A stretch of 64,000 bases of DNA from an uncultured Oscillospiraceae bacterium (GTDB lineage: Bacteria; Bacillota; Clostridia; Oscillospirales; Oscillospiraceae). Shown here piece by piece: positions 42,880-51,474 of this stretch. Each line of letters opens with the position of its first letter. The first letter of the stretch is position 1. The stretch covers positions 1 through 64,000 of the forward strand of contig CAKTXA010000010.1 in the NCBI GenBank assembly GCA_934631005.1, given 5' to 3'. The notes below the pieces were generated by a model that saw nothing but the letters and a program-made list of their open reading frames with translations, searched no databases and was not told where the DNA came from. The position numbers and the translations under genes are program-made.

Positions 42880-44304
42880 ATGCTGCTGCCAAGCAGCTCG
42901 CAGCTGCGAAACGCGCTGGCCTATGTCGCCATCACGCTGCTGGCACTGCTGTTTCTGAATATCTATTCCGCGAGAAACACGCGCACGCTGATGTTTCAGG
43001 CCAAGTATGCCGCCGCGCAGGATAAGCTGCAGCCCATCGTGTCCGCGTTCGGCGGGCTCGACGCGCTGACGGCGGAAAACGTGGAGCAGGTCATCTCCGT
43101 TCTGGGCGACCTCAACGTCACGCGCGTCATCGTCACCGACTATGAGGCGCGCGCGCTGTATGACTCATCCGTGGGGCAGAACTGCGTGGGGCGCTATGTG
43201 CTGTTTGAAGAGGTGGCGCAGGCGCTCGGCGGCAACGACGTGTTTTACTGCGTGTATGACAGCGGCGCGCTGGAGAGCCGCGCGGCCATGCCCGTGCAGT
43301 CGGGCGACGTGGCCATCGGCTGCGTATACATGATGGAATACGACACGGCGCAGGGTAAGATCATCGCCGACCTTGAGCGCACGTTCCTGCGCGGCTCGGT
43401 CATTCTGGAGGCGGCGATCGTGCTGGCGTCCGTCTGCTTCTCCATCATCTCGTCCGGCCGGATGCGCAAGATCCTGACGTCCGTGCGGCTGGCGCGCGAG
43501 GGCGAGTATAACTACAAGATCCGTATGCGCGGCTCGGACGAGTTCGGCAAGCTCGCCGCGGAGTTCAACAAGCTCACCGAGCGCCTGCAGGCCTCGGAAA
43601 ACGCGCAGCGGCAGTTTGTGTCGGATGCGTCGCATGAGCTGAAAACGCCGCTGGCGTCCATCAAGCTGCTGTCCGACTCCATTTTGCAGAACGATATGGA
43701 CGCCGCCACGATGCGGGAGTTCGTGGCCGACATCGGCAGCGAGTCCGACCGGCTGACGCGCATGGCGCAGAAGCTGCTCACGCTCAACAAGACCGAGGCC
43801 GCCGTGGAGCTGGAGCATGAGGTCGTGGACGCGGAGGAGGTCGTCTCCCACGTATTCCGGATGCTCATTCCGCTGGCCTCCCGCCGCAAGATCCAGCTGA
43901 CCGGCGATCTGGAGCACGGATGTCTCGTGCTCTCGGCGGAGGACGATCTGTATCAGATCCTCTTTAACCTTGTGGAAAACGGCATCAAGTATAACCGCGA
44001 CGGCGGGAGCGTGCATGTGACGCTGCGGCGGACGGAGGACGACGTCACCGTCACCGTGGAGGACACCGGCATGGGCATCCCGCTGGAAGCGCAGGAGCAT
44101 GTTTTTGAGCGCTTTTACCGCGTAGATAAGGCGCGCTCGCGGCAGGCGGGCGGCTCGGGACTGGGGCTTTCCATCGTGCGCGAGCTGGTCGCGCGCAACC
44201 TCGGCACGATCAGCGTCGCCTCCATCGAGGGCAGCGGCACGCGCTTTACCGTGGTGCTGCCGTATTTTGATATGGACCGGGAGGGCGGCGACGATGCTTC
44301 GTAG
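42880..44304 (+). CDS. Membrane sensor histidine kinase
   Basis: The 474-residue protein has two membrane segments (about 12-28 and 170-190) flanking an extracytoplasmic sensor, then HAMP (about 195-240), DHp with His252 in SDASHELKTPLASIK, and an HATPase domain with NLVENGIKYN, VEDTGMGIP, FERFYRVDKARSRQ and GSGLGLSIV. It partners the response regulator just upstream. The layout is of the PhoR/ResE type; the stimulus is unknown. The downstream GerMN lipoprotein gene overlaps it by 11 bp. Confidence 0.94.
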   Translation: MLLPSSSQLRNALAYVAITLLALLFLNIYSARNTRTLMFQAKYAAAQDKLQPIVSAFGGLDALTAENVEQVISVLGDLNVTRVIVTDYEARALYDSSVGQNCVGRYVLFEEVAQALGGNDVFYCVYDSGALESRAAMPVQSGDVAIGCVYMMEYDTAQGKIIADLERTFLRGSVILEAAIVLASVCFSIISSGRMRKILTSVRLAREGEYNYKIRMRGSDEFGKLAAEFNKLTERLQASENAQRQFVSDASHELKTPLASIKLLSDSILQNDMDAATMREFVADIGSESDRLTRMAQKLLTLNKTEAAVELEHEVVDAEEVVSHVFRMLIPLASRRKIQLTGDLEHGCLVLSAEDDLYQILFNLVENGIKYNRDGGSVHVTLRRTEDDVTVTVEDTGMGIPLEAQEHVFERFYRVDKARSRQAGGSGLGLSIVRELVARNLGTISVASIEGSGTRFTVVLPYFDMDREGGDDAS

Positions 44305-45193
44305 GATCACGCTCATCGCGCTGGCTATTTCGCTGGTGCTCTGCGGCTGCGCCGCCGCGCAGCCGACGTATACGAACCCCATCCGCTTTTACTATGACAG
44401 CGCCGAGGTCGCCTACAATCAGCCGGGCGGCACGCTGGCGTATGAGACGCGCGACCTGCTCAGCCGTCAGATCGCCATCGACGAGATCCTGGCACTGTAT
44501 TTTGCCGGGCCGCAGGACGAGACGCTCGTCTCGCCGTTCCCGGACGGGACGGCCTGCACGGCGATGAGTTTGCAGAGCGGCGTTCTGACCATCACGCTGA
44601 ACAGCGCCTACGCGCAGCTGACCGGCGCGGCGCGCACGTCCGCCGCCGCGTGCCTCACGCTCACGCTCACGCAGATCCGCAGCGTGGAGCAGCTGTGCAT
44701 CGAGACGCCCGACGCCGTGAGCGCCGAGCAGCGGCAGGTGTATTACCGCGCGGAGGACTTTATCCTGCGCGACACGTCGGTCACGAACCCGGAGTGGACG
44801 GCCACACTTTATTTCTGCCGCGCGGGCGCGCAGCAGCTGCGCGCGGAAAAGCGCGCCGTGGCCTACCGCGCGCAGAGCGAGCTGCCACAGCTCGTGCTGG
44901 AGCAGCTTTTGAAGGGGCCGACGCTGCAGGACCTTGTCAGCCCCATCCCGCGCGGCACGCGCTGCGTGGATATGACGCTGTCCGGCGGCGTGTGCAGCGT
45001 GGTGCTGTCGGAGGAATTTACCGCATGTGACACCGACGCAGCCTCCGCCGCGCTGGCGGTGCACGCCCTGACGGCCACGCTCTGCGAGCTGCCGGACGTC
45101 GAGAGCGTGCGCGTGTCGGTCATCGGCGTGCAGGACTTCACGAATTACAGCATCCTCGAGCCGTTCACACCGGCGGATGATTGGTTTACATAA
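44294..45193 (+). CDS. Lipoprotein with two GerMN domains
   Basis: The 299-residue product has a lipoprotein signal (LIALAISLVLCGC). Two GerMN-type modules follow at about 55-150 and 185-290, seen in the paired patterns IDEILALYFAGPQDETLVSPFPDGT and LVLEQLLKGPTLQDLVSPIPRGT, each followed by a strand and a Leu/Ala-rich helix. GerMN domains occur in GerM and in LpqB-type lipoproteins next to two-component systems, which suggests a sensor-accessory role here. The ATG at 44294 lies inside the kinase gene. Confidence 0.88.
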   Translation: MLRRITLIALAISLVLCGCAAAQPTYTNPIRFYYDSAEVAYNQPGGTLAYETRDLLSRQIAIDEILALYFAGPQDETLVSPFPDGTACTAMSLQSGVLTITLNSAYAQLTGAARTSAAACLTLTLTQIRSVEQLCIETPDAVSAEQRQVYYRAEDFILRDTSVTNPEWTATLYFCRAGAQQLRAEKRAVAYRAQSELPQLVLEQLLKGPTLQDLVSPIPRGTRCVDMTLSGGVCSVVLSEEFTACDTDAASAALAVHALTATLCELPDVESVRVSVIGVQDFTNYSILEPFTPADDWFT

Positions 45194-45212
45194 CTGAAGG
45201 AAACAGAAAAAT

Positions 45213-45245
45213 ACGCGCCGCAGTCAACGGACTGCGGCGCGTTTT
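45213..45245. terminator. Strong terminator after the GerMN lipoprotein
   Basis: ACGCGCCGCAGTC / GACTGCGGCGCGT around AACG is followed by TTT on the plus strand and by ATTTTTC on the minus strand, so it probably serves both converging genes. Confidence 0.85.
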
Positions 45246-45251
45246 GCGATC

Positions 45252-45461
45252 TTAGAGTTTGAACTCGTCCGGGTCATGCTGCGCCAGCGGCGCGGCGTTC
45301 GGGCGCGCGGGGACGCGCTTGAGCGGGTCATACCGAAACTTGCGGCAGTGATGCTCCACGGGCACCACGCCGTATTTCTGGCAGATCATATGCTCGCCGT
45401 CCATCTTCCCGGCGAACTGGCAGTAGGTACAATATCGGTCGATCTTTCTGCGGAACAGCAT
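45252..45461 (-). CDS. Small Cys4 zinc-finger-like protein
   Basis: The 69-residue protein has YCTYCQF, then MICQKYG and HHCRKFRYDPLKR, a four-Cys arrangement likely to bind a metal. Similar small proteins ending in KFRYDPLKR.P are common and uncharacterised in Clostridia. A GTG codon immediately precedes the ATG and could also be used. It lies between the terminator and ylbJ. Confidence 0.75.
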   Translation of the reverse strand: MLFRRKIDRYCTYCQFAGKMDGEHMICQKYGVVPVEHHCRKFRYDPLKRVPARPNAAPLAQHDPDEFKL

Positions 45462-45494
45462 CACGGTGGCCGCCTTTCCTTGTTCTTGCGACTA

Positions 45495-46544
45495 TTATAC
45501 ACGCTTTTCGCGCAGATTTCCAGCCATTACTTTTCGGAAAAGCAAACAAATCATCCCAACCGCGCAGAGCAGCGCGGCCAGACGCACGGCCTCTGCCCGG
45601 CGGCCGAAGAGAAAGCAGGCGGCGGGGCAGCTGATGAGCGCCGCGAGCAGCCCCTGCAGGAGCTTGCCGCGCAGGTAGCCGCGTGTGCGGAGCCCGGCGT
45701 CCTGCATCACGCTCGCGACCTGCGCCGCCACGCCCAGCCCGCCGAATGCGAGCAGGAACGAGCACAGGACGAACGCCCCCGCGCGCGGCAGCGCCGCCTG
45801 CGCGAGCAGCGCCGTACCGCCGCTCAGCTCCAGAACGCCGGAGAGGAGAATGCGCAGCGCCGCGGGCAGCCCGGCGGGCAGGACGGTATCGAGCGCGCCG
45901 GAGAGCACGCGGAACGTCACCACCACGGTGCAGACTGTAAACGACACGCTCCCGGCAGCTTTGACCGCCTGCGTGAACGCCGCGGGAAAGGGGAGCGGCG
46001 GCGCGGCGGTCTTCTGCGCGCCTTCGGTCGGGCGCGGCGCGCGGTCGCGCAGGATGCGCCCCAAAAACGCCGCCGAGACGAGCTGGCACAGCCACAGCGC
46101 CAGCCCCGCGCCGGCGCTGCCGAAAACGCCCGCGCCCGCCATGGAAAAGACGAAGCCCGGGCCCGATTGGTTCGCGATCCGCGCCAGATGCTCCGCCTCC
46201 GGCGCGGACAGACGGCCTGCGCGATACTCCTGCACCGCACCCTGCGCCCCGGCGGGATAGCCGCCGAGCAGACCCGTTACAAAAACGGCCGCGCCCTGCG
46301 GGCTGACACCGAGCCACCGCGCCAGCGGCCCGCACACGGCGGCGGCAAGCTTTTGCGTGATCCCCAGCGCGCCGCAAAGGCCCGTGCAGACGAAAAACGG
46401 GAACAGCGCCGGGAGCACCGCGCCCGCGCAGAGCGACAGCCCCTCCGTCACCGCCTGCGCTGCCTGCCGCGGGCATAGCAGCAGAAACGCCGCCCATGCG
46501 GCCAGCCCCAGCGCCTGCAGAATGCGCCATGATCTGTGCTTCAT
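45495..46544 (-). CDS. ylbJ: Sporulation integral membrane protein YlbJ
   Basis: The 349-residue protein has about eight hydrophobic segments and nucleoside-recognition (Gate)-type motifs: LSLCAGAVLPALFPFFVCTGL, GLLGGYPAGAQ, IANQSGPGFVFSMAG and LELSGGTALL. YlbJ of Bacillus is a sigma-E-dependent mother-cell membrane protein needed for spore resistance. The ATG at 46544 has GAGGTGAGG just upstream. It diverges from yqfC, another sporulation gene. Confidence 0.88.
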   Translation of the reverse strand: MKHRSWRILQALGLAAWAAFLLLCPRQAAQAVTEGLSLCAGAVLPALFPFFVCTGLCGALGITQKLAAAVCGPLARWLGVSPQGAAVFVTGLLGGYPAGAQGAVQEYRAGRLSAPEAEHLARIANQSGPGFVFSMAGAGVFGSAGAGLALWLCQLVSAAFLGRILRDRAPRPTEGAQKTAAPPLPFPAAFTQAVKAAGSVSFTVCTVVVTFRVLSGALDTVLPAGLPAALRILLSGVLELSGGTALLAQAALPRAGAFVLCSFLLAFGGLGVAAQVASVMQDAGLRTRGYLRGKLLQGLLAALISCPAACFLFGRRAEAVRLAALLCAVGMICLLFRKVMAGNLREKRV

Positions 46545-46562
46545 CCGCCTCACCTCGGGACA

Positions 46563-46606
46563 AACGTATGTCCGGGCGGAAAGAATTAGTCCATCCGGCA
46601 TAGGAT
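46563..46606. promoter_or_regulatory. Possible divergent sigma-E-like promoters for ylbJ and yqfC-yqfD
   Basis: CATAGGAT (46599-46606, plus) and CATACGTT (46570-46563, minus) each match the sigma-E -10 consensus CATACAMT at 6 of 8 positions. Upstream ATATT-like -35 elements are weak on both sides. The idea is supported mainly by the known sigma-E control of these genes in Bacillus. Confidence 0.3.
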
Positions 46607-46628
46607 AGAACGAAACGAGGTGGACAGG

Positions 46629-46910
46629 ATGAATTTTGCGAAAAGAGCTTTGCAGGCCGTGTGCGCGCGGCTGGATCTGCCGGGGGACGCGGCGGGCGCG
46701 CCGTGCGTGACGCTGTGCGGGTTTACCGAGTGCAGCGTGGACTGCCCGTGCGCGATCGTGGAGTATGAGCCGCACGAGATCATCGCCGCGCTGCCGGAGG
46801 GCGCGGTGAAGATCGAGGGCACCGCGCTGGAGGTGCGCCAGATGCGGCGCGACCGGCTGTGCGTCACGGGCAGGATCCGCGCGGTGACGTATCTGGAGGA
46901 CGGCGTGTAA
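46629..46910 (+). CDS. yqfC: Sporulation protein YqfC (YabP/YqfC family)
   Basis: This 93-residue beta-rich protein contains LCGFTECSVDCPCAIVEYEPHEI and IEGTALEVRQMRRDRLCVTGRI, the YabP/YqfC pattern. It functions in the mother cell during sporulation with YqfD. AGGTGG precedes the ATG at 46629. Its TAA overlaps the yqfD start by one base. Confidence 0.9.
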   Translation: MNFAKRALQAVCARLDLPGDAAGAPCVTLCGFTECSVDCPCAIVEYEPHEIIAALPEGAVKIEGTALEVRQMRRDRLCVTGRIRAVTYLEDGV

Positions 46911-48106
46911 TGTGGGGCGTTTTGTGGTATGTGCTCGGCTGCTGCCGCGTGCGCGTGACGGGGGCGAGCGTGCAGTGGGCGCTCAACGAATTTGCCCGCC
47001 GCGGCGTCCCCGTGCGGCGCATCGCGTACCTTGACGAGCTGCATCTGGAGGCAACGATCCTCGCGCGCGACCTGCCGCGGGCGCGGCTCGCGGCGCAAAA
47101 GGCCATGTGCTCGCTGGAGCCGGTGCGCACCTGGGGGCTTTCCAAAACGCTCGCGCCGTTAAAGCGGCGCTGGGGGCTGTGCGTGGCGCTGCTGCTGCTC
47201 GTGCTCGCGGCGGCGGTCCTGCCGCAGTTCGTCTGGTTCTATGAGGTCAGCGGCAATGAGCGCGTCCCCACGCAGAAAATCCTGCGGGAGCTGGACGCCG
47301 TGGGCGTGGGCTTCGGCGCCTACGGACCGTCCATTAAGCCCCAGGAGGTCAAAAATCAGCTGCTCTGCCGCATCCCGGAGCTGCAATGGCTCACCATCCA
47401 GCAGCGCGGCGGCACGGCGGTGGTGGTCGTGCGCGAGCGGCCGGTGACAGAGCCGGTCAACGACCGGCGCACGCCGCGAAACGTTGTGGCCAGCCGTGCG
47501 GGCGTGCTGACGCGCGTGGCGGTGTATGAGGGCGGGAGCCTGTGCAAGGTGGGCGATGTCGTATCCGCCGGGCAGCTGCTCGTCAGCGGCTATCTCGACT
47601 GGGGCTACAAGACGCAGGTCGTGGGGGCGCTGGCGGAAATTTACGCCGCGACGTGGCGCAAAAGCTGCACCGTCCTGCCCGATACGGCGCTGCGCAAAAC
47701 GCCCACGGGCGAGACACGGCGCAGCGTCAGCCTGATCGTCGGGCGGCGGCGACTGAGCCTGACGGGCTCCACGCGGACGACTGCGGACTGCGATCGCACG
47801 ACGCGGCGGATACAAATTGCGCTTCCGGGCGGGCATTTGCTGCCGGTAGCTATTGAAATCAGCGAGCAAAACGTTTATGATACAGAGGAAATGCAGGCGC
47901 GCGAGCAGGATGTGCGCGCACTTCTGGAGCAGGACGCCATTCGCCGCGCCCGGCAGGACATGATCGCCGGGACCATCACCAAAAGCCGCCTGACGCTGCG
48001 GCACGAGGGCGGCTGCTGGCGGCTGTATGCGGCACTGGAGTGCGAGGAGATGATCGCCCGGATGAAAAACGCCGAAATTTTTAAGGATGGGATCACAAAT
48101 GACTGA
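46910..48106 (+). CDS. yqfD: Sporulation protein YqfD
   Basis: The 398-residue protein has an N-terminal cytoplasmic domain (about 1-88), one membrane segment near 90-108, and an extracytoplasmic part with FYEVSGNERVPTQKIL, LQWLTIQQRGGTAVVVVRER, ASRAGVLTRVAVYEGGSLCKVGDVV and GYLDWGYKTQVVGALAEIYA. In Bacillus YqfD is a stage-IV sporulation protein. It overlaps phoH by 8 bp, as in the conserved yqfC-yqfD-phoH order. Confidence 0.92.
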   Translation: MWGVLWYVLGCCRVRVTGASVQWALNEFARRGVPVRRIAYLDELHLEATILARDLPRARLAAQKAMCSLEPVRTWGLSKTLAPLKRRWGLCVALLLLVLAAAVLPQFVWFYEVSGNERVPTQKILRELDAVGVGFGAYGPSIKPQEVKNQLLCRIPELQWLTIQQRGGTAVVVVRERPVTEPVNDRRTPRNVVASRAGVLTRVAVYEGGSLCKVGDVVSAGQLLVSGYLDWGYKTQVVGALAEIYAATWRKSCTVLPDTALRKTPTGETRRSVSLIVGRRRLSLTGSTRTTADCDRTTRRIQIALPGGHLLPVAIEISEQNVYDTEEMQAREQDVRALLEQDAIRRARQDMIAGTITKSRLTLRHEGGCWRLYAALECEEMIARMKNAEIFKDGITND

Positions 48107-49106
48107 AAAGACCATCAACGCCGAGCGCGTGGAGTGCTTGATCGACGCATTCGGCTCGTTTGACGAGAATATCAAGCGCATCGAATCGGAATTCGGCGTG
48201 CGCATCACGAACCGCGGCACGGAGCTGAAGATCCAGGGCGACGAGGAGGCGGCGGATCAGGGCGCGCGGGCGCTGGAGGCGCTGCTGTCGCTGGCCGCCA
48301 AGGGCGAGGATATTGACGAGCAGAAGGTGCGCTACCTCATCTCGCTCGTCAAGACCGGGAACGAGCACAAGGTCAGCCAGATGGCGAAGGACGTCGTGTG
48401 CGTCACCGCGCGCGGCAAGCCCGTGAAGGCCAAGACCATCGGCCAGCAGAAATATCTGCGCGCCATCGAAAAAAACACCGTGACCATCGGCGTAGGCCCC
48501 GCGGGCACGGGCAAGACGTATCTGGCCGTGGCCGAGGCGGTGAACGCCTTCCGCGCTAAGAGCGTCAACCGCATCATCCTCACGCGCCCCGCCGTGGAGG
48601 CGGGGGAGCGGCTGGGCTTTTTGCCGGGCGACCTGCAGAACAAGGTCGACCCGTATCTGCGGCCGCTGTATGACGCGCTGTTCGATATGCTGGGGCCGGA
48701 GACGTACAACAAATATCTTGAGCGCGGCAACATCGAGGTCGCGCCGCTGGCGTATATGCGCGGCCGGACGCTGGATGACAGCTTCATCATCCTCGACGAG
48801 GCGCAGAACACCACGCGCGAGCAGATGAAAATGTTTTTAACGCGCCTCGGCTTCGGCTCCAAGATCGTCATCACCGGCGATGTGACGCAGATCGACCTGC
48901 CGGCCGACAAGGTCAGCGGCCTGAAGGAGGCCGTGCGCGTGCTCGAGGGCATGGAGGACATCGCCATCTGCCGCCTGACGGGCGCGGACGTGGTGCGGCA
49001 CCAGCTCGTGCAGCAAATCGTTGCCGCCTACGAGCGCTTTGAGCAGGCACATCCGCCGGCACCCGCCGCGCCGGGAAAGAAATTTTCATACACAAAGAGG
49101 AAATGA
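48099..49106 (+). CDS. phoH: PhoH family ATPase
   Basis: This 335-residue cytoplasmic P-loop protein has an N-terminal KH-like region (about 1-100), Walker A GPAGTGKTYLAVA, ILTRPAVEAGERLGFLPGDL, Walker B SFIILDEAQNTT and ITGDVTQIDLP. PhoH is linked to RNA metabolism, and its genetic tie to ybeY supports that. The ATG at 48099 is preferred over 48087 on Shine-Dalgarno spacing. Confidence 0.95.
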   Translation: MTEKTINAERVECLIDAFGSFDENIKRIESEFGVRITNRGTELKIQGDEEAADQGARALEALLSLAAKGEDIDEQKVRYLISLVKTGNEHKVSQMAKDVVCVTARGKPVKAKTIGQQKYLRAIEKNTVTIGVGPAGTGKTYLAVAEAVNAFRAKSVNRIILTRPAVEAGERLGFLPGDLQNKVDPYLRPLYDALFDMLGPETYNKYLERGNIEVAPLAYMRGRTLDDSFIILDEAQNTTREQMKMFLTRLGFGSKIVITGDVTQIDLPADKVSGLKEAVRVLEGMEDIAICRLTGADVVRHQLVQQIVAAYERFEQAHPPAPAAPGKKFSYTKRK

Positions 49107-49108
49107 GC

Positions 49109-49606
49109 ATGGAGCATAAGATCGTCATCACCTGCGAACAGCGCGGGCTGTGGAGCCTGCCGGTCAAAAAGCAGATCCGCACCTGCATCCGCGCGGCGCT
49201 GCGGATGGAAAGGATCGCCGCGCCGTGCGAGATCAACGTTTTCATCTGCGGCGACGAGACCATCCGCGTGCTCAACCGCGAGAACCGGCAGATCGACCGG
49301 GCAACGGACGTGCTGTCGTTCCCGATGTTCGACCTCACGCCCGGCCAGCCCCCCGAGGACTGGACGGAGTACCGCGACCCCGGCGCGGGCCTTGTGCCGC
49401 TGGGCGACATGGCCATCTCCTATGAGCGCGCCTGCGCACAGGCAAAGGAATTTGGCCACAGCGCCGCGCGGGAGGTCGGGTATCTGACCATCCACTCCGT
49501 TTTGCATCTGCTGGGCTACGATCACATGGACGAGGGCGCGATGAAGCGCCAGATGCGCGCCCACGAGGAGGCCATCCTCGCCGAGGTCGCGCTGCCGAGA
49601 GACTGA
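49109..49606 (+). CDS. ybeY: Endoribonuclease YbeY (16S rRNA maturation factor)
   Basis: The 165-residue protein has the zinc site HSVLHLLGYDHMDEG, matching the family HGxLHLxGYDH with Ser in place of Gly, preceded by RATDVLSFPMF and PLGDMAIS. YbeY acts in 16S rRNA 3'-end processing and ribosome quality control. AGAGG lies 8 nt before the ATG at 49109; an ATG at 49103 that overlaps the phoH stop is an alternative. Confidence 0.95.
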   Translation: MEHKIVITCEQRGLWSLPVKKQIRTCIRAALRMERIAAPCEINVFICGDETIRVLNRENRQIDRATDVLSFPMFDLTPGQPPEDWTEYRDPGAGLVPLGDMAISYERACAQAKEFGHSAAREVGYLTIHSVLHLLGYDHMDEGAMKRQMRAHEEAILAEVALPRD

Positions 49607-49618
49607 GAGGATACACAA

Positions 49619-50512
49619 ATGACATCAAAATCTGCCATGATCACCATTGCCGGGCGGCCGAACGTCGGCAAATCGACGCTTACGAACGCGCTGGCGGGCG
49701 AGAAGATCGCCATCGTTTCCCACAAGCCGCAGACGACGCGCAACCGCATCTGCGCCATCGTGAACCGGCAGAACTGCCAGCTCGTATTCGTGGACACGCC
49801 GGGCTTCCACCGGCCGCGCACGAAGCTGGGAGACTATATGGTGGGCGTCGTGCGCCAGTCGGTGGCGGACGTGGACGCCGTCATCCTCATGGTCGAGCCG
49901 ATCGCGAACGTCGGCGAGCAGGAGCAGGAGCTGCTGGCGCAGATCAAAGCAGGCGGCGCGCCGTGTATCCTGGTCATCAACAAGATCGACACCGTGGAAA
50001 AAGAGGCGCTGCTGGCGGTGATCGCCGCGTATCAGAGCCGGATGGACTTTGCCGCCGTGCTGCCCATCAGCGCCAAATGGCGCGACGGCGTGGCGCAGGT
50101 TCTGGAGGAGTGCGAAAAATTTGCCCAGCCGGGGCCGCAGTTCTTCCCGGACGATATGGTCACCGACCAGCCGGAAAAGCAGGTCATGGCCGAGATCATC
50201 CGCGAAAAGCTGCTGTGGAACCTCGAACGGGAGATCCCGCACGGCACGGCCGTGGAGATCACGAAATTCTCCGAGCGGGACGACGGCGTCATCGACCTGG
50301 ACGCGACCATCTACTGCGAAAAGGCGAGCCACAAGGGCATCATCATCGGCAAAAACGGCCAGATGCTCAAAAAGATCAGCACGCAGGCGCGGGCTGACTG
50401 CGAAAAATTCATGGGCACGAAGGTCTTTTTGCAGACATGGGTGCGGGTCAAGGAGAACTGGCGCGACAGCCAGTTCCTCCTCAGCAATTTCGGCTATCGC
50501 AGCGACGGCTGA
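49619..50512 (+). CDS. era: GTPase Era
   Basis: The 297-residue protein has G1 GRPNVGKST (12-20), G2 TTRNRI, G3 DTPGFH, G4 NKID and G5 SAKW-like, followed by a C-terminal KH domain with HKGIIIGKNGQMLKKI. Era binds the 3' end of 16S rRNA and assists 30S assembly. AGAGG lies 8 nt before the ATG. The location after ybeY is the standard Firmicutes order. Confidence 0.97.
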   Translation: MTSKSAMITIAGRPNVGKSTLTNALAGEKIAIVSHKPQTTRNRICAIVNRQNCQLVFVDTPGFHRPRTKLGDYMVGVVRQSVADVDAVILMVEPIANVGEQEQELLAQIKAGGAPCILVINKIDTVEKEALLAVIAAYQSRMDFAAVLPISAKWRDGVAQVLEECEKFAQPGPQFFPDDMVTDQPEKQVMAEIIREKLLWNLEREIPHGTAVEITKFSERDDGVIDLDATIYCEKASHKGIIIGKNGQMLKKISTQARADCEKFMGTKVFLQTWVRVKENWRDSQFLLSNFGYRSDG

Positions 50513-50601
50513 CGCGCACGTGCGAAAACTTCCAGCATAGCATCCGGCATTTCGACCATCCTAGCTTTGTAACGATCCGTTTTGGATGGGGAGGACGCTT
50601 T

Positions 50602-50706
50602 ATGAACGCGGAGCTGCTCTGGGAACTGTTTTGCGACACCGGCGCGCCGGAGGTCTATCTGCTGTACCGGCAGGCGCTGCGCACGGCGCAGCCTGCTTCG
50701 GCGTGA
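50602..50706 (+). CDS. yqzL: YqzL-like small protein (34 aa)
   Basis: The 34-residue protein begins MNAELLWELFCDTGAPEVYL. It keeps the YqzL pattern of W..F..TG...YL.Y and sits between era and recO, exactly where Bacillus yqzL lies. GGGGAGG is 7 nt upstream. The function of YqzL is unknown. This copy is shorter than the roughly 47-residue Bacillus protein. Confidence 0.75.
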   Translation: MNAELLWELFCDTGAPEVYLLYRQALRTAQPASA

Positions 50707-50727
50707 CGGCGTACATAGGAGTAAAAA

Positions 50728-51465
50728 ATGTATCTGAAAACCGAGGGTCTGGTGCTGCGCGTAACGCCGTATCAGGAGGCGGACGCGATGCTGAGTGTCC
50801 TGACGCGCGAGCAGGGGCTGCTGTCGCTGCGGGCGCGGGGCGTGCGGCGGGCCAAGAGCCCGCTGAAGGGCGCGTGCCAGCTTTTGGCGTATTCCGAATT
50901 TACGATCTTTGAAAACCGCGGCTTTCACACCGTGAACGAGGCCGCGCCGCTGGAGATGTTTTTGCCCCTGCGGCAGGACCTTGAAAAGCTGACGCTGGCG
51001 CAGTATTTTGCGCAGGTGGCGGAGGTCTTATCGCAGGAGGACGCGCCGCAGTCCGGCATCCTGCCGCTGACGCTCAACGCCATCTACGCGCTGACAAAGC
51101 TCGATCTGCCGCAGCGGCAGGTCAAGGCGGTATTTGAGCTGCGGGCGATGTGCATCTCGGGCTTTCAGCCGGATGTGAGCGGCTGCGCCGTGTGCGGCGC
51201 GGAGGAGCCGGAGCGGTTCGACGTGTCGGAAGGGTGCCTTGTGTGCGCCGGGTGCGGCGGCAGCGGCATCCGGATGCCGCTTGGGCGCGGCGCGCTGGCC
51301 GCGATGCGCTACATCACGCTCTGCGAGCCGAAGAAGATTTTTTCCTTCCGGCTCGAGCCGCAGGCGCTGGACGAGCTGGCGGATATTGCCGAGGCGTACC
51401 TCATCACCAAATTGGAGCGGGGCTTTTCCACGCTCGATTTTTATAAATCACTACTGTTACTTTAG
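50728..51465 (+). CDS. recO: DNA repair protein RecO
   Basis: RecO loads RecA with RecF and RecR. The 245-residue product has an N-terminal OB fold (TEGLVLRVTPYQEADAMLSVLTREQG), a helical middle and a four-Cys zinc site (CAVCGAEE and CLVCAGCG). It starts 21 bp after yqzL and ends 9 bp before mutS2. Confidence 0.95.
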   Translation: MYLKTEGLVLRVTPYQEADAMLSVLTREQGLLSLRARGVRRAKSPLKGACQLLAYSEFTIFENRGFHTVNEAAPLEMFLPLRQDLEKLTLAQYFAQVAEVLSQEDAPQSGILPLTLNAIYALTKLDLPQRQVKAVFELRAMCISGFQPDVSGCAVCGAEEPERFDVSEGCLVCAGCGGSGIRMPLGRGALAAMRYITLCEPKKIFSFRLEPQALDELADIAEAYLITKLERGFSTLDFYKSLLLL

Positions 51466-51474
51466 GAAATGGAT

